Source of the DNA: Hyposmocoma kahamanoa
Lineage: Eukaryota > Arthropoda > Insecta > Lepidoptera > Cosmopterigidae
Assembly: GCF_003589595.1 (NCBI RefSeq)
Contig: NW_020653774.1
Location: 408,421-472,420, forward strand
DNA length: 64,000 bases
Direction of reading: 5' to 3'
Below are positions 1 through 11,777 of the stretch, piece after piece (the first letter of the stretch is position 1; every line of letters begins with the position of its first letter). The notes under the pieces were generated by a model. The model was not told where the DNA came from and did no database searches. It saw only the letters and a program-made list of their open reading frames with translations. The position numbers and the translations under genes were made by a program.

Positions 1-1230
1 AATGAGCTTTGAGTAAAGTTTTGAAAGAATCAACAGACTAAGTGCGTCTGATCAATTAAGGCGGGAATTCCACAGTTTGATGCTAACCTAACCTTGAAGG
101 AGTTAGAATAAAAGTTAGAAGAGTGGACAGGACAGTTTAAAGAAAGAGTAAGAGAAGAGCGTTAGATGCGACTGAGTGTAGTGCTATGACACACGAAACA
201 ATCTTTGAGGTAGGGAGGAGAGCTTGGGATTAAAGAGAATAGAAGGGATAAAATGCGAAAGTCCCTACGACTACGAATGGGTAACCATCCAAGTTTGGAT
301 CGAAAGTCTGAAACATGGTCAAATTAACGCAACCCAAAAATGAATCTAATGCATAGGTTCTGCAACCGCTCCAGCTTATTGAGTAGACCCTCAGACAAGT
401 TTGGATAACATAGTCTAGAATAGGCAGAAGGAGCGACTGTGCCAGACTAATTTTAGTCGGAATGGGTAAAAAATTCCCCAGACGTCGAAGGGACATGTAA
501 GCACCAAACATCCTCCTACTAACCTGTGACCTGAGGTTTCCAAGTTAAGGTCTTATCAAAAGTAACCCCAAGGTTCCTAACGGTGTCCCGTATCGGGAAT
601 TGAATACCATCGAATAAGATGGAAGGCAATGACCCATGATCGATGCGCGATATGAACCGAGGGCTGCCAATAATTATACTCTGGTTTTTGATAGGATTCA
701 CTCTGAGACCAAACGCATGACTTCAAGCGAGAATCCCCTCAAGATCTCTGTTAGTATTACTAATGCCATTGGGCAAGTCATTTAGCGTAAATAAATTTCA
801 AGATCATTTGCATAGAGATGGTATGAAGAGGTGAGCGAAGAGGTGATGGTATTGATGAGGTTGCGACAAAAGGTTGCGACGGGCAAGGAAAAGAGTGAGT
901 TGGTGATGGACTAACTTTTCAACGACTTTGGAGAGAAAAGGAAGAATTGATATCGGGCGATATTCGGAAAAGGAAGAAGGGCTTTATTTTTTTATGGAAG
1001 AGGAATAATTTGGGCATTTTTCCACGCCCTAGGAAAAATACCAATTGAGACAGAGGTTGGTTATGACTGGAGTAAGGATATCAATGAGAGGGATGATCAT
1101 GTTACGACTTATGCTGTCAAATCCAATGGCATTCGACGAGATGGCAAGGATGTTCTTCTTAACTTCAAAATCAGTTACTTGACTAATGTGAAACGGGGGA
1201 ATATTAGCTTTGATCTTCGGATCTTTGTGA
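1..1230 (-). mobile_element. Jockey-clade LINE remnant, reverse transcriptase region
   Basis: On the minus strand, broken stretches of a non-LTR reverse transcriptase can be followed from about 1230 down to the window edge. Around 980-860 there is an RT segment of the YRPISILP / LSKVVEKL type. At 701-519 comes a stretch with NPIKNQSIIIGSPR and LGVTFDKTLTWK, and at 511-230 the post-RT stretch SLRRLGNFLPIPTK followed by AQSLLLPILDY. These match, in order, the C-terminal half of jockey-like ORF2 proteins. Many stops and frameshifts, and an apparent deletion of the catalytic YADD region, show a dead copy. The right boundary is approximate and the left end is cut by the window. Confidence 0.8.
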
Positions 1231-2298
1231 TTATATAACCAGCAATAGCATACGATTACTTATAATTCGGAAGCATCTTATTTGGCACACCAAGAACAAA
1301 GTACCCTCACAATACTCGTTGACATGTAGAAGAACCTGCAGAAACCTATAAAAGTAAACTTGATGCTGGTGAAATATCAAAAGAGCACCGTCAATAAGTA
1401 AAAAGACGAAGATACAAATTTTCGCGTTCTCAAATCCTCTACTCCAACATTAGACGGCTTATGCATTGAGGTCAATCCGAATCCCAGAAAAAGTGTTCGG
1501 ACATCGTGATGTCGTAAATACGTGAAAAGAAAAGTCAGTTTTATGCTACTAAAAATATTGTTTATTTGTCTGGCCCGCGACCCAATTTTTTACTGAAACT
1601 GTATTTTTGCTTAAAAAGGTTTTTTCAAAATATTTTCAGTGTACAGAAATTGTCCAGCTATTGTATTTCGTTTGATACTCGAGATATTCAAGGTAATGGT
1701 TTTATTTTTATTTCTAGACTAATACAAATATCTTGGGATATTTGTGATTATATGCATATTAATGATTAGTATGTTCGAAAATAATTTTTTTGGAGCGTTT
1801 CGAGGTTCGACTGAACGATTTAGTAAAAAGTCAAAGTCAGAAGTTAAAAATGAATTCACGCTTTGACCGGAAGCCAAGGGGCAATCCTAGGTTTTTCCTG
1901 TGATAGTACGTAATGCACAGCTGTTTGTGTGCCGAGCGGACGACCATCGTTCGTGTTTTATGATAAGTATTAAAACTTGCTTGATGGAGAGCCTTGACCC
2001 CACCGAATAGACAGTTCAGAATCTGCCGCCTCTTGCCTCTGCGATTATTTGTACTTACCGGCAATTATTACAAATTTTAAGTGGCCAGTAAAACACAAGG
2101 GAAACTTTAAAAAATATATAGTTTATACCTACGCTGATTGAATGAACTCTATAATATTCGGTAGATCTAAGATAAAAAGCATAGCTAAGGGCTAAAATAC
2201 CATTAAAGAATTTAAAACTATTATTATACTGATGAAAGGTGTTGTGTTGCATGTATTATAGGGATAATGATTAAAAAAATTGACTATGTACGTGTCTT
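1231..2298. other. Intergenic stretch, no gene seen
   Basis: AT-rich DNA with only short open frames and no recognisable domain. A minus-strand frame at 2064-1837 encodes a basic stretch that I cannot assign. Confidence 0.4.
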
Positions 2299-2508
2299 TA
2301 GTAGCAGTACAGCTCCTCGTGAAAGAGTTCGTCCAGGGAAGTACGGCCACCTTACCAATTCCTGCCTCCAAGCAGTGACGCTCGCATCACTATGAGCGGC
2401 ACTGCAGAACAGTTGCAGCACCGCTCATGGGGTGCAATGTACAGGCGTGACGTTTACCACCAGGCGCATGACTTGTTCGTTCCGTCACTTAGTACTATAA
2501 AAAAAGTC
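2299..2508 (+). repeat. Dispersed repeat family A, copy 1 (rearranged)
   Basis: Begins with GTAGCAGTACAGCTCCTCGT and GAAAGAGTTCGTCC, and ends with CACCAGGCGCATGACTTGTT followed by ACTTAGTACTATAAAAAAAG. The same start and end blocks recur at 29866-30170 (+), 34178-34472 (-), 47535-47832 (-) and 57808-58085 (-). The oligo-A end suggests retroposition. This copy lacks much of the middle and has a short inverted duplication around GAGCGGCACTGCAG / CTGCAACTG. No tRNA-like promoter boxes are evident, so it may be a LINE 3' end or an unclassified SINE. Confidence 0.7.
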
Positions 2509-2975
2509 ATTGCATATCACATAACAATTTGGTCCCGAGTACGAGGACCCTGGTTGCGTGAGTCTTGCTCGCGGTTAACGGGCTCTACTTTAACTTTTAT
2601 ATCTACGTAAAGATGTTCTCAATATTATTTATGAAGAGTTAGTACTTTCGGAAGTGTAGAACCCGGAGTGGAGGATCGATGTAACCTCACATCACGAGAT
2701 TGTCTCTTCGTTGTGCTGGTCTTATTGGTTCCGGCCTTGGCCGACGAGTGGAGCGCACCAACAATGGCATCCGGCGATTGCTTTACATTTTGGTGGCTTC
2801 CAATGTCCTTAATTAAACACCGCACGCAACATGAAATGTCCAAGAGTTTACAATGGAAGTAGTCAATCAAATTCATTAGTAAAAGACTAGAGGAAAGATG
2901 GTGAATCGTTGCATGCAGCATGTAGGGTGCCTGTCGAGTCAAATCACACGTTGATAATTGGGAATGGGCACAATT

Positions 2976-3027
2976 TTGAGACAATTTTCGTCAAATAAGA
3001 TTACTTATTTGACGAAAATTGTCTCAA
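2976..3027. repeat. Perfect 24-bp inverted repeat, 4-nt loop
   Basis: The arm at 2976-2999 (starts TTGAGACAATTTTCGTC) is the exact reverse complement of 3004-3027, separated by ATTA. A flawless 24-bp stem is not expected by chance in AT-rich DNA. It could be a very small foldback element or the junction of an inverted duplication. Confidence 0.85.
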
Positions 3028-3230
3028 TGACAGAAATATACAAAATATAATTATTGTGGAATACTGAACCAGCATCGGTTATCTTTATCTTCACCAGCGA
3101 GTGAACTACTGTACGCAGTAGCAGCTGGGTATGGCGGGTATAGGCCTAGTTTGCGCTTTCCACCACGGTCTTGCGCTATCTCTATGGCCCGGCTTTAACG
3201 ATATTGTTTGTTCATTTCCATCATCATCCA

Positions 3231-3300
3231 GAGAAGTACTGCCACCTGACCTATTGTTCGTCCCGTTACTTGAAAATATGAACAAAAAAAAAAAAAAAAA
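3231..3300 (+). repeat. Short family-A-like piece ending in A17
   Basis: Contains GAAGTACTGCCACCTGACCT directly joined to TTGTTCGTCCCGTTACTTG and then a 17-A run. In full copies of family A these two blocks sit near opposite ends, so this looks like a strongly deleted copy. Confidence 0.45.
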
Positions 3301-4813
3301 CTGCTTCTTGACCACCATTCAGTAGCCGTTTCACTCCATCTGTGGTCGTGCCTTGCGATATACAATGCGCAGCTCCATTTTAGCTTTGCAACGATCTTCA
3401 TCTCTATCGTTTTCGGACTGCAGAATACGGACCTCGGTTTATAAGTTTAGTACCGAGCATGGCACACTCTCTGCTATCTGTACAACTCTCATTCTGTATT
3501 CAGCCTAAATATAACCACACGTGTTTTTAAAACAGTGAACACGAGAAGATTTAATTAGAGCAACAGAAATACAATGGTTTTTAGAATTTTTTCGGTCTCC
3601 ACAGGGTTATTTGTAAGATACGTACAATTTCGCAGAATTATATTCGCTCTCCATATAAATAAAAACCTGTCTTCTGGACCTTTAATAATTCATCCGATTT
3701 TACTTTGACACAAAATTAAAATATATTTAAACGGTATTAGACGCTCTAAACGGTAATAACTATGTGCAAGACAGGGGTGGGTGGGAGTCGACGCGGAGGA
3801 CGCTTGTACGTTTGAACTTACCTTACTACCAAATACAGATATAAAATGCGTCAGATAGCATAAAAAAACTAAATAGTTTATTTTTGTTAAATTTATTATG
3901 TTTTGTAAGAACAGTAAGTCATGGAACAAAAGTTGTTGTTTATGTTGTCAGTAATAGAGTCCCGCGAGGTTGCTAGTATTTAAAAAAATAACTTTGTATA
4001 TTTGTGTGCACGCAAATTCTACAGCATGTAATTGAATAGTAATTTCAGGAAATTTCAGTATAACGTTTCCGTTGCTATGAGTACAACAAACAGACATGTA
4101 CGCTGACAAAGTTATAAGCAAAACCTGATGAACATAATATAATGTAAATTGCAAGTGAATCTGTTTACCCGCTCAAATTTACTGAACATGTGTCAGTTGT
4201 CGCGAACACTAAGAGTTGGGACGCTACAAAATAACGTCAAAGTTACATAAAAGCTGGTCGCTGTTGTGTTCTAAACGCCGCTATCAATAATTTTCTATCC
4301 ACCTGTTGTGATATTTCTCGTCGCGTGTGCAAGCTGAACATTGCTGGCAGCAAACGAGCGTGGACGAGTGGAGACGTAATTGAAAACAAAATGCGAGTAC
4401 CGTTGTGAGAAGCAAATGCGGAGCGCTCATTAGCTATTAGCGTTATGATCGTCGCCGTCGGCCGGAGGACCGCGGACGGTAGACGGTTATGCCTCATACG
4501 CCGCGGACGGAATGGACGGTGGGCGATCGAGGTGACCGCTGTGCACGGAGATAGTTGACCGCAAAACAGTACACTGACCCACCAAATTTAAATGAAGGTT
4601 GATAATTGTGTTGTTTTGTTTTGCTGTGTAGATATTATCGGAGACGTGATGTGACAAATTAAGAAGTCACATTGACTTTATTTTTGGTTTGCATATCTAT
4701 TGCTCAAATGTTGTGTCTACTTGGGCATCCACATCCGCCTGAGTCTCTGTCGACCTACCTACCTCCTTACCTCGTGTAAGAAATTTACTAAAGGCTTTTG
4801 GTGTTGTCCACAG

Positions 4814-5104
4814 GATGAAATGGAAGCGTGGTCGCCAGTGCTAACGAACATCGGGCTGCTAATAATTGCGTGCGCACAGTGTATCGCGAGTGTGGCGTCG
4901 ATTTGCGCATGCGCGCGGCGCGCCTGCGCGTGCCTGCGCCCGCGCCAGCCTTTTGACCACAACACCTTCGACGCGCGACCGCTGCAGTCCTTCGCAGTGC
5001 ACGTCGACGAGAAGCCGCACCACGACCCGGACGGGCTCAAGAGCAACGAGCTTTGTAAACATTTGGAAGGAAAGCTTCAGGGCGATGGCGCTAAGAAAAA
5101 GAAA
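4814..5104 (+). CDS. Gene 1 exon A: membrane protein N-terminus (unrecognised family)
   Basis: First visible exon of a 310-residue protein (counting from ATG 4820) spread over five exons in frame. The acceptor is TTGTCCACAG ending at 4813; the donor GTCAGT starts at 5105 in phase 0. Residues about 6-31 (starting PVLTNIGLLIIACAQC) form one hydrophobic segment, followed by a Cys/Arg-rich stretch (ACARRACACLRPR) that could anchor or be acylated at the membrane's inner face. Then comes a soluble region ending in a Lys run. If translation starts at 4820 this is a signal-anchor protein. The frame is also open through the acceptor (GAT GAA before ATG), so the exon may instead be internal and the segment the last helix of a multi-span protein. 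GC content is far above the flanking intron, as in the other exons. I do not recognise the family. Confidence 0.75.
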
Positions 5105-5214
5105 GTCAGTGTCTTTCTAGTTTGTCTCGACCAAAATAATTAGAAGGTTTTCAAGAAGCTCTTTGTTGCCTATGCTACTAATGTTCCCTCCTCAATTTCT
5201 CCTCGTTTGTTTAG

Positions 5215-5445
5215 GAGGAGCCACCAGAATACGGCAGCGCCAACAGCAAAGAGAAGTTGGTGACGCGGTGGCTCGGCCACGCGGGCGCGGCCGGCGTGAG
5301 GGCGTTGGGAGCACCTCCCGCAGCGCTGGCGCCGATGGTTGTGCCCGTGGGAACTGGAGGGCTTGGAAGGAGAGGCAATGGAGTGCGAAAGGCGAGAAAG
5401 CTGCCGCCGCCGGTAATGCTTCTGCCGGCGCATCCCGCGAGCACG
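5215..5445 (+). CDS. Gene 1 exon B, with PPEY motif
   Basis: Spans 77 codons in phase 0 between acceptor CTCGTTTGTTTAG (ends 5214) and donor GTGAGT (starts 5446). It continues the exon A frame exactly. It starts EEPPEYGSANSKEK: PPEY fits the PPxY consensus bound by WW domains of Nedd4-type ubiquitin ligases, which would suit a cytoplasmic tail, but this is inference. The rest is rich in Gly, Ala, Pro and basic residues with no recognised fold. The next coding exon in frame lies 47.8 kb downstream. Confidence 0.75.
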
Positions 5446-7324
5446 GTGAGTGATTTTCCCTACTACTGTGTGTATGCACAAGGGTAGGTGTGTGCACGTG
5501 TACATATAGTTTATAAATCCAATAAGAATCGTTTAGATTCGCGCACAGCTTTTCTGAGATTCTGTTGGCAAAAATGTTAGGAGTAAAATCCATGTCAACC
5601 ACCGAGCACCGCTCGTTCGCAATCGTCGCAATATTCACTACAAACGAGAAAACTAAAGGAAATTAGGTTAATTTGGGGCCACCGCGGTCGTCAACGAACG
5701 CGCGATGAGCGTGATTTGAACACTTTATGTGTACAATATGTACTTGCATTTCAGGGTATAATATGTAGAATATTAACTTAAAACATAAATTTTTTTTTAT
5801 ATATAATGTCACTGTAACAATCTACTGAAGCACTCAACAATCCGCCGCATGCTCTTTGGGAGCCACCAGCCTCTCTCGCGTCGTACGAAGGTCGCAAAGC
5901 TCCGGGTCATCGCAAACTGTAATTGCATTACCGACTAGAAATAAATTTAAATAGTTGCCTAGTATCGCTTGGTACGAAATACTTTTCGTGCTGAATGCTG
6001 ATCGCTGATCTCGCTTGTACGCTTTCTCATTCCAACAACGTACGGACTCCCCTTTGTGAAACCATGCATTAATAATAACATTATACGATCGATTGGGTTA
6101 GTCGGAACCATGTTTAGGTTTAGTTCGTCTTTTGTTTATTGTTTATAGGGTACTTCGTATGTGCTAAATGACTTTCATATAGATAGAATATAGATATATC
6201 TTCATATATTATTGCTTTTTACATTAATCACTTGAAATACATCACTGGATTACGCCATTCAATCAACTCGAATTGCTTATTAGGTTGTCAATTTTATCAA
6301 TATCATCTATCAATAATGTACGGCCAAGACCTCACATTGCAATAAATCAAGTATGTACGTCGAGCTTTTTCATCCAGCGTAGTAACTGAAGTAGTTGTGC
6401 AACCGGCGCATCTTCGATTCAAGTGTAACGTTAACTTAATTGCATACGAATAAAGACGAAGGTAATTGCGCAAAATGCCGCAGCGGCAGCCGCAGCCGCT
6501 GCGGTTACAATCAAAACACATTCCTCATTTGCGACATCAACACATCAACGTAGTTTATGTAAGTACGAAGTAAAGTTTAGCGTTTTAAATATCGATTTAC
6601 GCGTGAATTTATTTGGTTTTCCGATCGTTTCTCTAGGAGCAAAATTAGAGAAAGTCCCACCTCGTTGATGTCTTCTATACTGAATCGATTATGTCGTAAT
6701 AATCTATATAGTTGATGACTCGCAACCTTATAATAAGCTCATTTTTGGTGTTGGAATGTCGTTTGAAATGTGCAATAAAAAGCATTGTTCGTAATCTACA
6801 TTAGATCGACATTACCATAAAACGCCACAAACTCGTCGAAATCTCGTGGCGTGTCGTGTCGTAGACATTTCCGCATAGCGGCTGGTCTGTCTCGTTAGAC
6901 AGCGAGTGGTTCGAGCAGGAAGAACAATTACGCATTTGTTTCAAACAAGTTTACACGCTACAGATGTATTTGGTGTTCGTAGTAGTTTCGGGTGAACAAG
7001 TGAAAGCATAAAGTATCACTGCATAAACCTGTAGGAGATTATTACAATCAAGGAAACAGTATTCAGGTCTTAACTTTTGTATTTCGTGATTATCTTATTA
7101 GCCGTTACAAATTCCAAATAAAAAATAAGTAAAAAAAACAATTTATTTGACAGAACATATTTATAATTTCAAGTTTACCACGGTCCTCACATTAGGTAAG
7201 CCTGAATCGTGAGGTCCTAGACATACGATTTACAATCAAAGCAATAGTAAGTCGTACCACAGACAACACAAAAAATGTTGTTATTAATCGATATGGTTTG
7301 GTAGGAATCGTGTACAATTGATTT
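5446..7324. other. Intron stretch with a GC-rich hairpin
   Basis: AT-rich. The only strong structure is at 6478-6504, where CCGCAGCGGC is followed after 7 nt by its exact reverse complement. No gene or element recognised. Confidence 0.5.
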
Positions 7325-7536
7325 AATAATAATAACGCACACACTCAACATAGCCCCTCACTAGGGAAACCCTGTATCGCGGGTGCCATGGGCACACACA
7401 TAGACAACCACAGATTACACCCAAACTCACGAGAGAAATAAATGTAGGCCATACAAATATTTCTCCTGGCCCGGGAATCGGACCTGGGACCTCTGCGTGG
7501 CAATCCGGCATGGTGACCGTTTGGCCATGGAGGCAG
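7325..7536 (-). mobile_element. tRNA-derived SINE, family B copy 1
   Basis: Minus-strand copy starting CTGCCTCCATGGCCAAACGG, with a B-box-like GGTCCGATTCC where family members have GGTTCGATTCC, a body with GTGAGTTTGGGTGTAATCTG and GGTTTCCCTAGTGAGGGGC, and a tail of ATT repeats at 7325. The tRNA-like head with pol III boxes and the ATT tail define a SINE. Related copies lie at 14461, 28414, 38245 and 62685. Confidence 0.85.
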
Positions 7537-9784
7537 TTAAAGTAATTAAAAGTAATGTTTTTATTACGTCGAGTAAATCGTTCAATAAACCAAATCATAT
7601 TATATATTTAATTCGCAATAATTGTAATAGCCAACACGCCTTGCATGCCTTGCTCGTTGAGCATTTGTTATGAAACTTTTGATACTACACTACAAAACAC
7701 AAATTAGCGCTATTAAGAATCTATTGGTTGTGGGAACAATGCAGTAGGTGGTGGCTCGAACGCTGGCCGAGGTTTTCAAGTTAGACTCTCGGCACTTGGG
7801 CGCATCACCGACAACTTTTCCCTTTTCCACCGTGGTGGGTCAGTAACGACCTCACAACGAGTCAAGTGACCTCGACCGCGTTTACAATATCCTACTTACG
7901 TATTATGCTAACTGAATTTTGATCTCAAGCATTCGGGTCATTGTTATTGATACAAAATAACAAAATAGAGACGTATTCAACACGCGTGCACACGCGCACC
8001 TCCCCGTATTTATCTGAATTCTTGCGACTGCGCACTGACTGCGCTGCCGGCGCCGCAAAGTTTCTCTCGTTAACATTTTATGATGATTTCGTTTGTTTTT
8101 CTACTTCATGTCAGATTAAGTTTAAAATTTACGTTGTTCGGGCAGTCGTGAATTGTGTGAAATCCACTTTCGTGAAATTTAACATTTTCTGTACATTTTT
8201 TTCTTTTAAATTTTATTATTTTGACTTGAAAACGTGATGTTCATATAAAATTTGCAACTATGAAATGGTCAATGTACGAATCAGTAAACGACACGCGCGT
8301 TGCGCTGCGCCGCTGCCCCGCACCTCTCGCTCGTCCTGTCAAAACCTTGCGCTATTTTGAAACCACGCGGAATAAGTAGTCAATCTCTGCGGAATATTTT
8401 ATGTCGTGTTGCGTTTGTGACACTTTGTGGTCGACTGACTCACAAAATGCTGCAAAATAACATTTTGCTCTATTCTTGTGACATTCATTACGCATATTCT
8501 GTATTACATAATTTCACAGTTTCAATCATTAATGGTTCCGATTGTCACGGTACAAAGCGCGAGCCGCGCACCAAGATACCGAGTACCAACTCTTATATGA
8601 TAGTGCACCTATTGGGAAGTCAAATGGGCAAAGTTCAATAGGCTGCGGTTCATTGCGTCGCTCTATTTGCAACTTCTATACAATTTTTCACGAACTGTGT
8701 CACTGTGGATTAGGTATACCGGTATTTGTTAATAATTGACTTTCATTGAAAATTTGGGAGTACAAACATATAAAGAACCTAAAATTCTAAAAATCTTTAT
8801 ATCGAAATAAGAATTATTCTTATGGTGTCGATGGCATACAATGTAATGAAAGAATTTGCCAATCGGCGTCAGGTACTCACCGATTGTTGCCCAGGTGCAG
8901 TAAAGGAATGGTACGCTTTGTGGAGTGCACTTTCGTGCAATTTTTGCGAAAAATATTGGTTAGATTTAATTTATCGCACACGCTGCAATGGCGCTGCGAG
9001 GCAGGTGCGACGACGACTAGGTTCTTGCGCGTTCCGCTCTCGTGGTCGCGAATCTTCGCCGCTGTCCGCTTCTTATTCCAGCCATAAACTCTTGCCATTA
9101 CTAATTTGTTCCGCTATTTCTCGGCAAATGATAACTAAAAAAACTCTGCGGATATATTAAACACCTATAAATTATTTATTATACACATAAATATTAGCCG
9201 CGTGATAAAATATTGACTCTTAAACGACTTTGGTAGACCGCAACGAAACACCGAGTCTTATTTTTGGTTGCGGCAACGGCACCTAAAGCGGGACGACGAC
9301 GTCTTTCCTGCAAGCAAAAGACATCAACGAGATGCGTGTTACCATTTATATACCCCTCGAGAGTGGGACGTGGCGGACGCTTTTCTAATTGTCTAGTAAT
9401 TATTTATTAACACGTAGGCCAGTAAATAACATCAGTTCATTGGTCCTGATCGAGTGAGAAACCGTAAATTGTTTAATCCATTACGTATTATGCGCCGAAC
9501 ATCGCAGGCGCAGGCGGCAAGCTCAAGCGGTCGAAAGATGTGATCGGCGATAAGACACACAATAAGTGCGACTCGTTTGAGGGTTGTCACTTGTTGTGGA
9601 TAAAATAAATGACATTCAACGATTTTTATATCTGTTGCTGACAGGCTATTGCTTTTTCTCGAATCTAGCTCGATTATCCGTTTGATTTTGCTCACTTATC
9701 AATTAAATTTGTATAGTTAACACCAAGTGCAGTCTCATAGAGCGTTAATTTTAATCGCATTTTTGTGTAAAAATATGACAATTA
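7537..9784. other. Intron stretch, no gene seen
   Basis: AT-rich with isolated CpG-rich patches near 7980-8060, 8290-8330 and 8990-9080. One exact CGCAGGCGCA motif lies at 9503-9512. No domain recognised. Confidence 0.4.
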
Positions 9785-9786
9785 TA

Positions 9787-11775
9787 CAGGAAGATTTTTT
9801 AAACACTATCCAAAATTTCATATTATGATCTGCAATGAAAATAATTATATCCGTATTTTTTCTTTTAGTATCATTCAGTACTAAAATATTGAGATAAGGC
9901 ATTACAAAATTATCCAAAAAAAATCCTGACGTAAATGGTCACCGCGCATTGCGCTTCCGCCCCCCGCCCCGCCATTTGATTGATAACAAATAATAACATC
10001 CATAAGTTGCAAATTTTTCCTTCATACTTTAACGGGCTTAGGACCGTCAGATCGCAAAAGGCATTATTGTACCTACCTAAATTTCATAGTGATAAGGTAG
10101 TTTAGGTTACTCGTTAACGTTTAAATTAGCTAGGTAGTAGGTAGGTTTAAATTACTCAGAAGGCAATTTTACAAAGTAGGTAGGTAGGCAGCACCTTTTG
10201 CAATAAGGCGTATTTAAAAAATTTGAATCAACTTAGAATGTACAATAATTAAAATCAATGAAATTCAACTTGCCTACAATAAAACAAAAAAAAAAAGATT
10301 AAAATCCTAATAAAATAAATAACTAAGTGTATTTTAGCAATTGTTCAAAATGCAAACCATTTCTCTCTAAACAGAGTCCAGCACGTTTCTGCACATTGTC
10401 TTTCAATTTATTAAGCACTACAGTGTCTCTTTTCACTTCATCAAACTCGCGTATGATTTGCAGTTTTAATGCGTCTAGGCTTTGAGCCTCTTCCACATAC
10501 ACACGTCTTTTAATTTCACCCCACAAAAAAAAAGTCACATGGAGTCAGGTCCGGTGAGCGCGCTGGCCACGGGACGGGGCCTCCGCGGCCGATCCAGCGG
10601 TCGCCGTGCTCAGCGCCGAGGTATTCGCGCACCGCGGCGGCGTAGTGAGGCGGGGCACCGTCTTGTTGGAAATAAAAGTCGCGCAGGTGCACGAGGGGCA
10701 CCTCGTCCACAAAGTCCGTGATCACCGTACGCAACATATCCAGATACGTGCCACCGGTCAAGCGTCCCTCGATAAAATACGGCCCAAGTACTTTATTGCC
10801 TACGATACCGGCCCACACGTTGGCACTAAAACGCACTTGATGATAGGTTTCCCTTATCATGTGTGGGTTTCGGAATGACCACCAGTGTTCGTTGTGCTGA
10901 TTGTATAATCCGACACGCGTAAACAAAGCCTCATCGGTCCACATTATAACGGCCGTCGGGTGCGCAATTAGCCACTCGCAGAAGGCTCGGCGGGGCGCAG
11001 CATCTGCATCACTTAATGCTTGCACCTTTTGGAAGTGGTAAGGGTGCAACCCTGCGGTGTTGAGCAGCTTCCAGACGGCGTACTGGCTGACCTCGAAGCG
11101 TCTCGCTGCATCTCGAGTACTTGCACGAGGGTTTCTTTCGAAAAAATCGAAGATTTCTTCCTCGATCTCTACTGGCAGTCTTTGCCTTCCACGCCCTTGT
11201 GCATGTGAAGGAGAAGTGAACTGGCCATGATCTAACAGCCTTTGATTGGCAGCGAGAATCGTGGCACGGTTCGGTATTGAAGGATTCACTACACCTTGGT
11301 TGCGAAGGCGAGGGAGGCTTTCCGCTTCGTACAGTCTTTGAGCTCCGTTCAAACTTTCGCCACTTAATAAATAACATCGCACCATTTCATAATATTCGCG
11401 GTTTGAGTACATCGCGGGGGCTGCGCTATGTATCGCAATTCGCACGAGATAACACGCTTTCGCCGGGCGGAAATGCGCGGGCGACTGCGTGACCTTTGTG
11501 CGTGACTTGTCGCCGCTCCCGGTACCCCTCCGCCCTCCCCCGCAACTAGCCCTTCCCGTCTCCGCGCCGCGCGCGCAGGTGTGTTGATTGATGTTGCCGC
11601 CTTGCGTACTAGAGAAATTTACGCTAGAAATGGTTACCACGCTTTATTGATTATTGGATCGGGAAAATTATTTTATTGTGAAAATATGACCTACATATTT
11701 TATTTCAGAAATGGGTTCTATTAACGATACCTAATGCCCAAAAAAAATTTGGATAGTGATTAAAAAATCTTCCTG
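9787..11775 (-). mobile_element. Complete Tc1/mariner-type DNA transposon with TIRs and TA duplication
   Basis: Both ends are visible. The left starts CAGGAAGATTTTTTAAACAC at 9787. The right end, read in reverse complement from 11775, starts CAGGAAGATTTTTTAATCAC; the match covers about 27 nt with one difference. Each end is flanked by TA (9785-9786 and 11776-11777), the target duplication typical of the Tc1/mariner superfamily. Total length is 1989 bp with one transposase gene on the minus strand. The coding part is GC-rich while the ends and flanks are AT-rich. An imperfect inverted pair (GCAAAAGG plus TACCTACC blocks) at about 10052-10206 may be a smaller nested element. Confidence 0.9.
10323..11412 (-). 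pseudogene. Tc1/mariner-type DDE transposase with one frameshift
   Basis: The start at MYSNREYYEM (11412) is chosen because family members begin near this motif, although the frame is open further upstream. Order: an N-terminal DUF4817-like helical region, a helix-turn-helix with STRDAARRFEVSQYAVWKLL, then the DDE catalytic core: MWTDEALF (first Asp), FQQDGAPPH (second Asp) and SPDLTPCDFF (third Asp). There are 36 residues between the second and third Asp, so it is a DD36D pattern. A run of nine T (plus-strand A at 10525-10533) shifts the frame right after CDFF. In the next frame the expected LWGEIKRRVY continues to a stop at 10323. It is otherwise uninterrupted over about 362 codons, close to full length for the superfamily, so it is inactive only by this one base or by an assembly error. 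Confidence 0.9.
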
Positions 11776-11777
11776 TA

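Larger units (their letters stand above)
2509..4813. other. Region upstream of first visible exon of gene 1
   Basis: Mostly AT-rich, with a perfect hairpin at 2976-3027, a short family-A-like piece with an A17 tract at 3231-3300 and a GC-richer patch at about 4330-4560. The region may hold a promoter, a 5' non-coding exon or an intron of gene 1, but no diagnostic signal fixes any of these. Confidence 0.4.

Noticed and set aside
2668..2862. Frame with a signal-peptide-like start (VVLVLLVPALADE)
   Set aside because: Short, isolated, no splice context or homologous domain, and the opposite strand is open over the same stretch; chance is sufficient.
4759..5143. Minus-strand and shifted plus-strand frames over exon A
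   Set aside because: Shadows of the GC-rich coding exon; only the frame that joins exon B through splice sites is supported.
8300..9160. Several overlapping frames of about 100 codons
   Set aside because: They overlap on both strands in CpG-rich patches, have no recognisable domain and no consistent splice sites.
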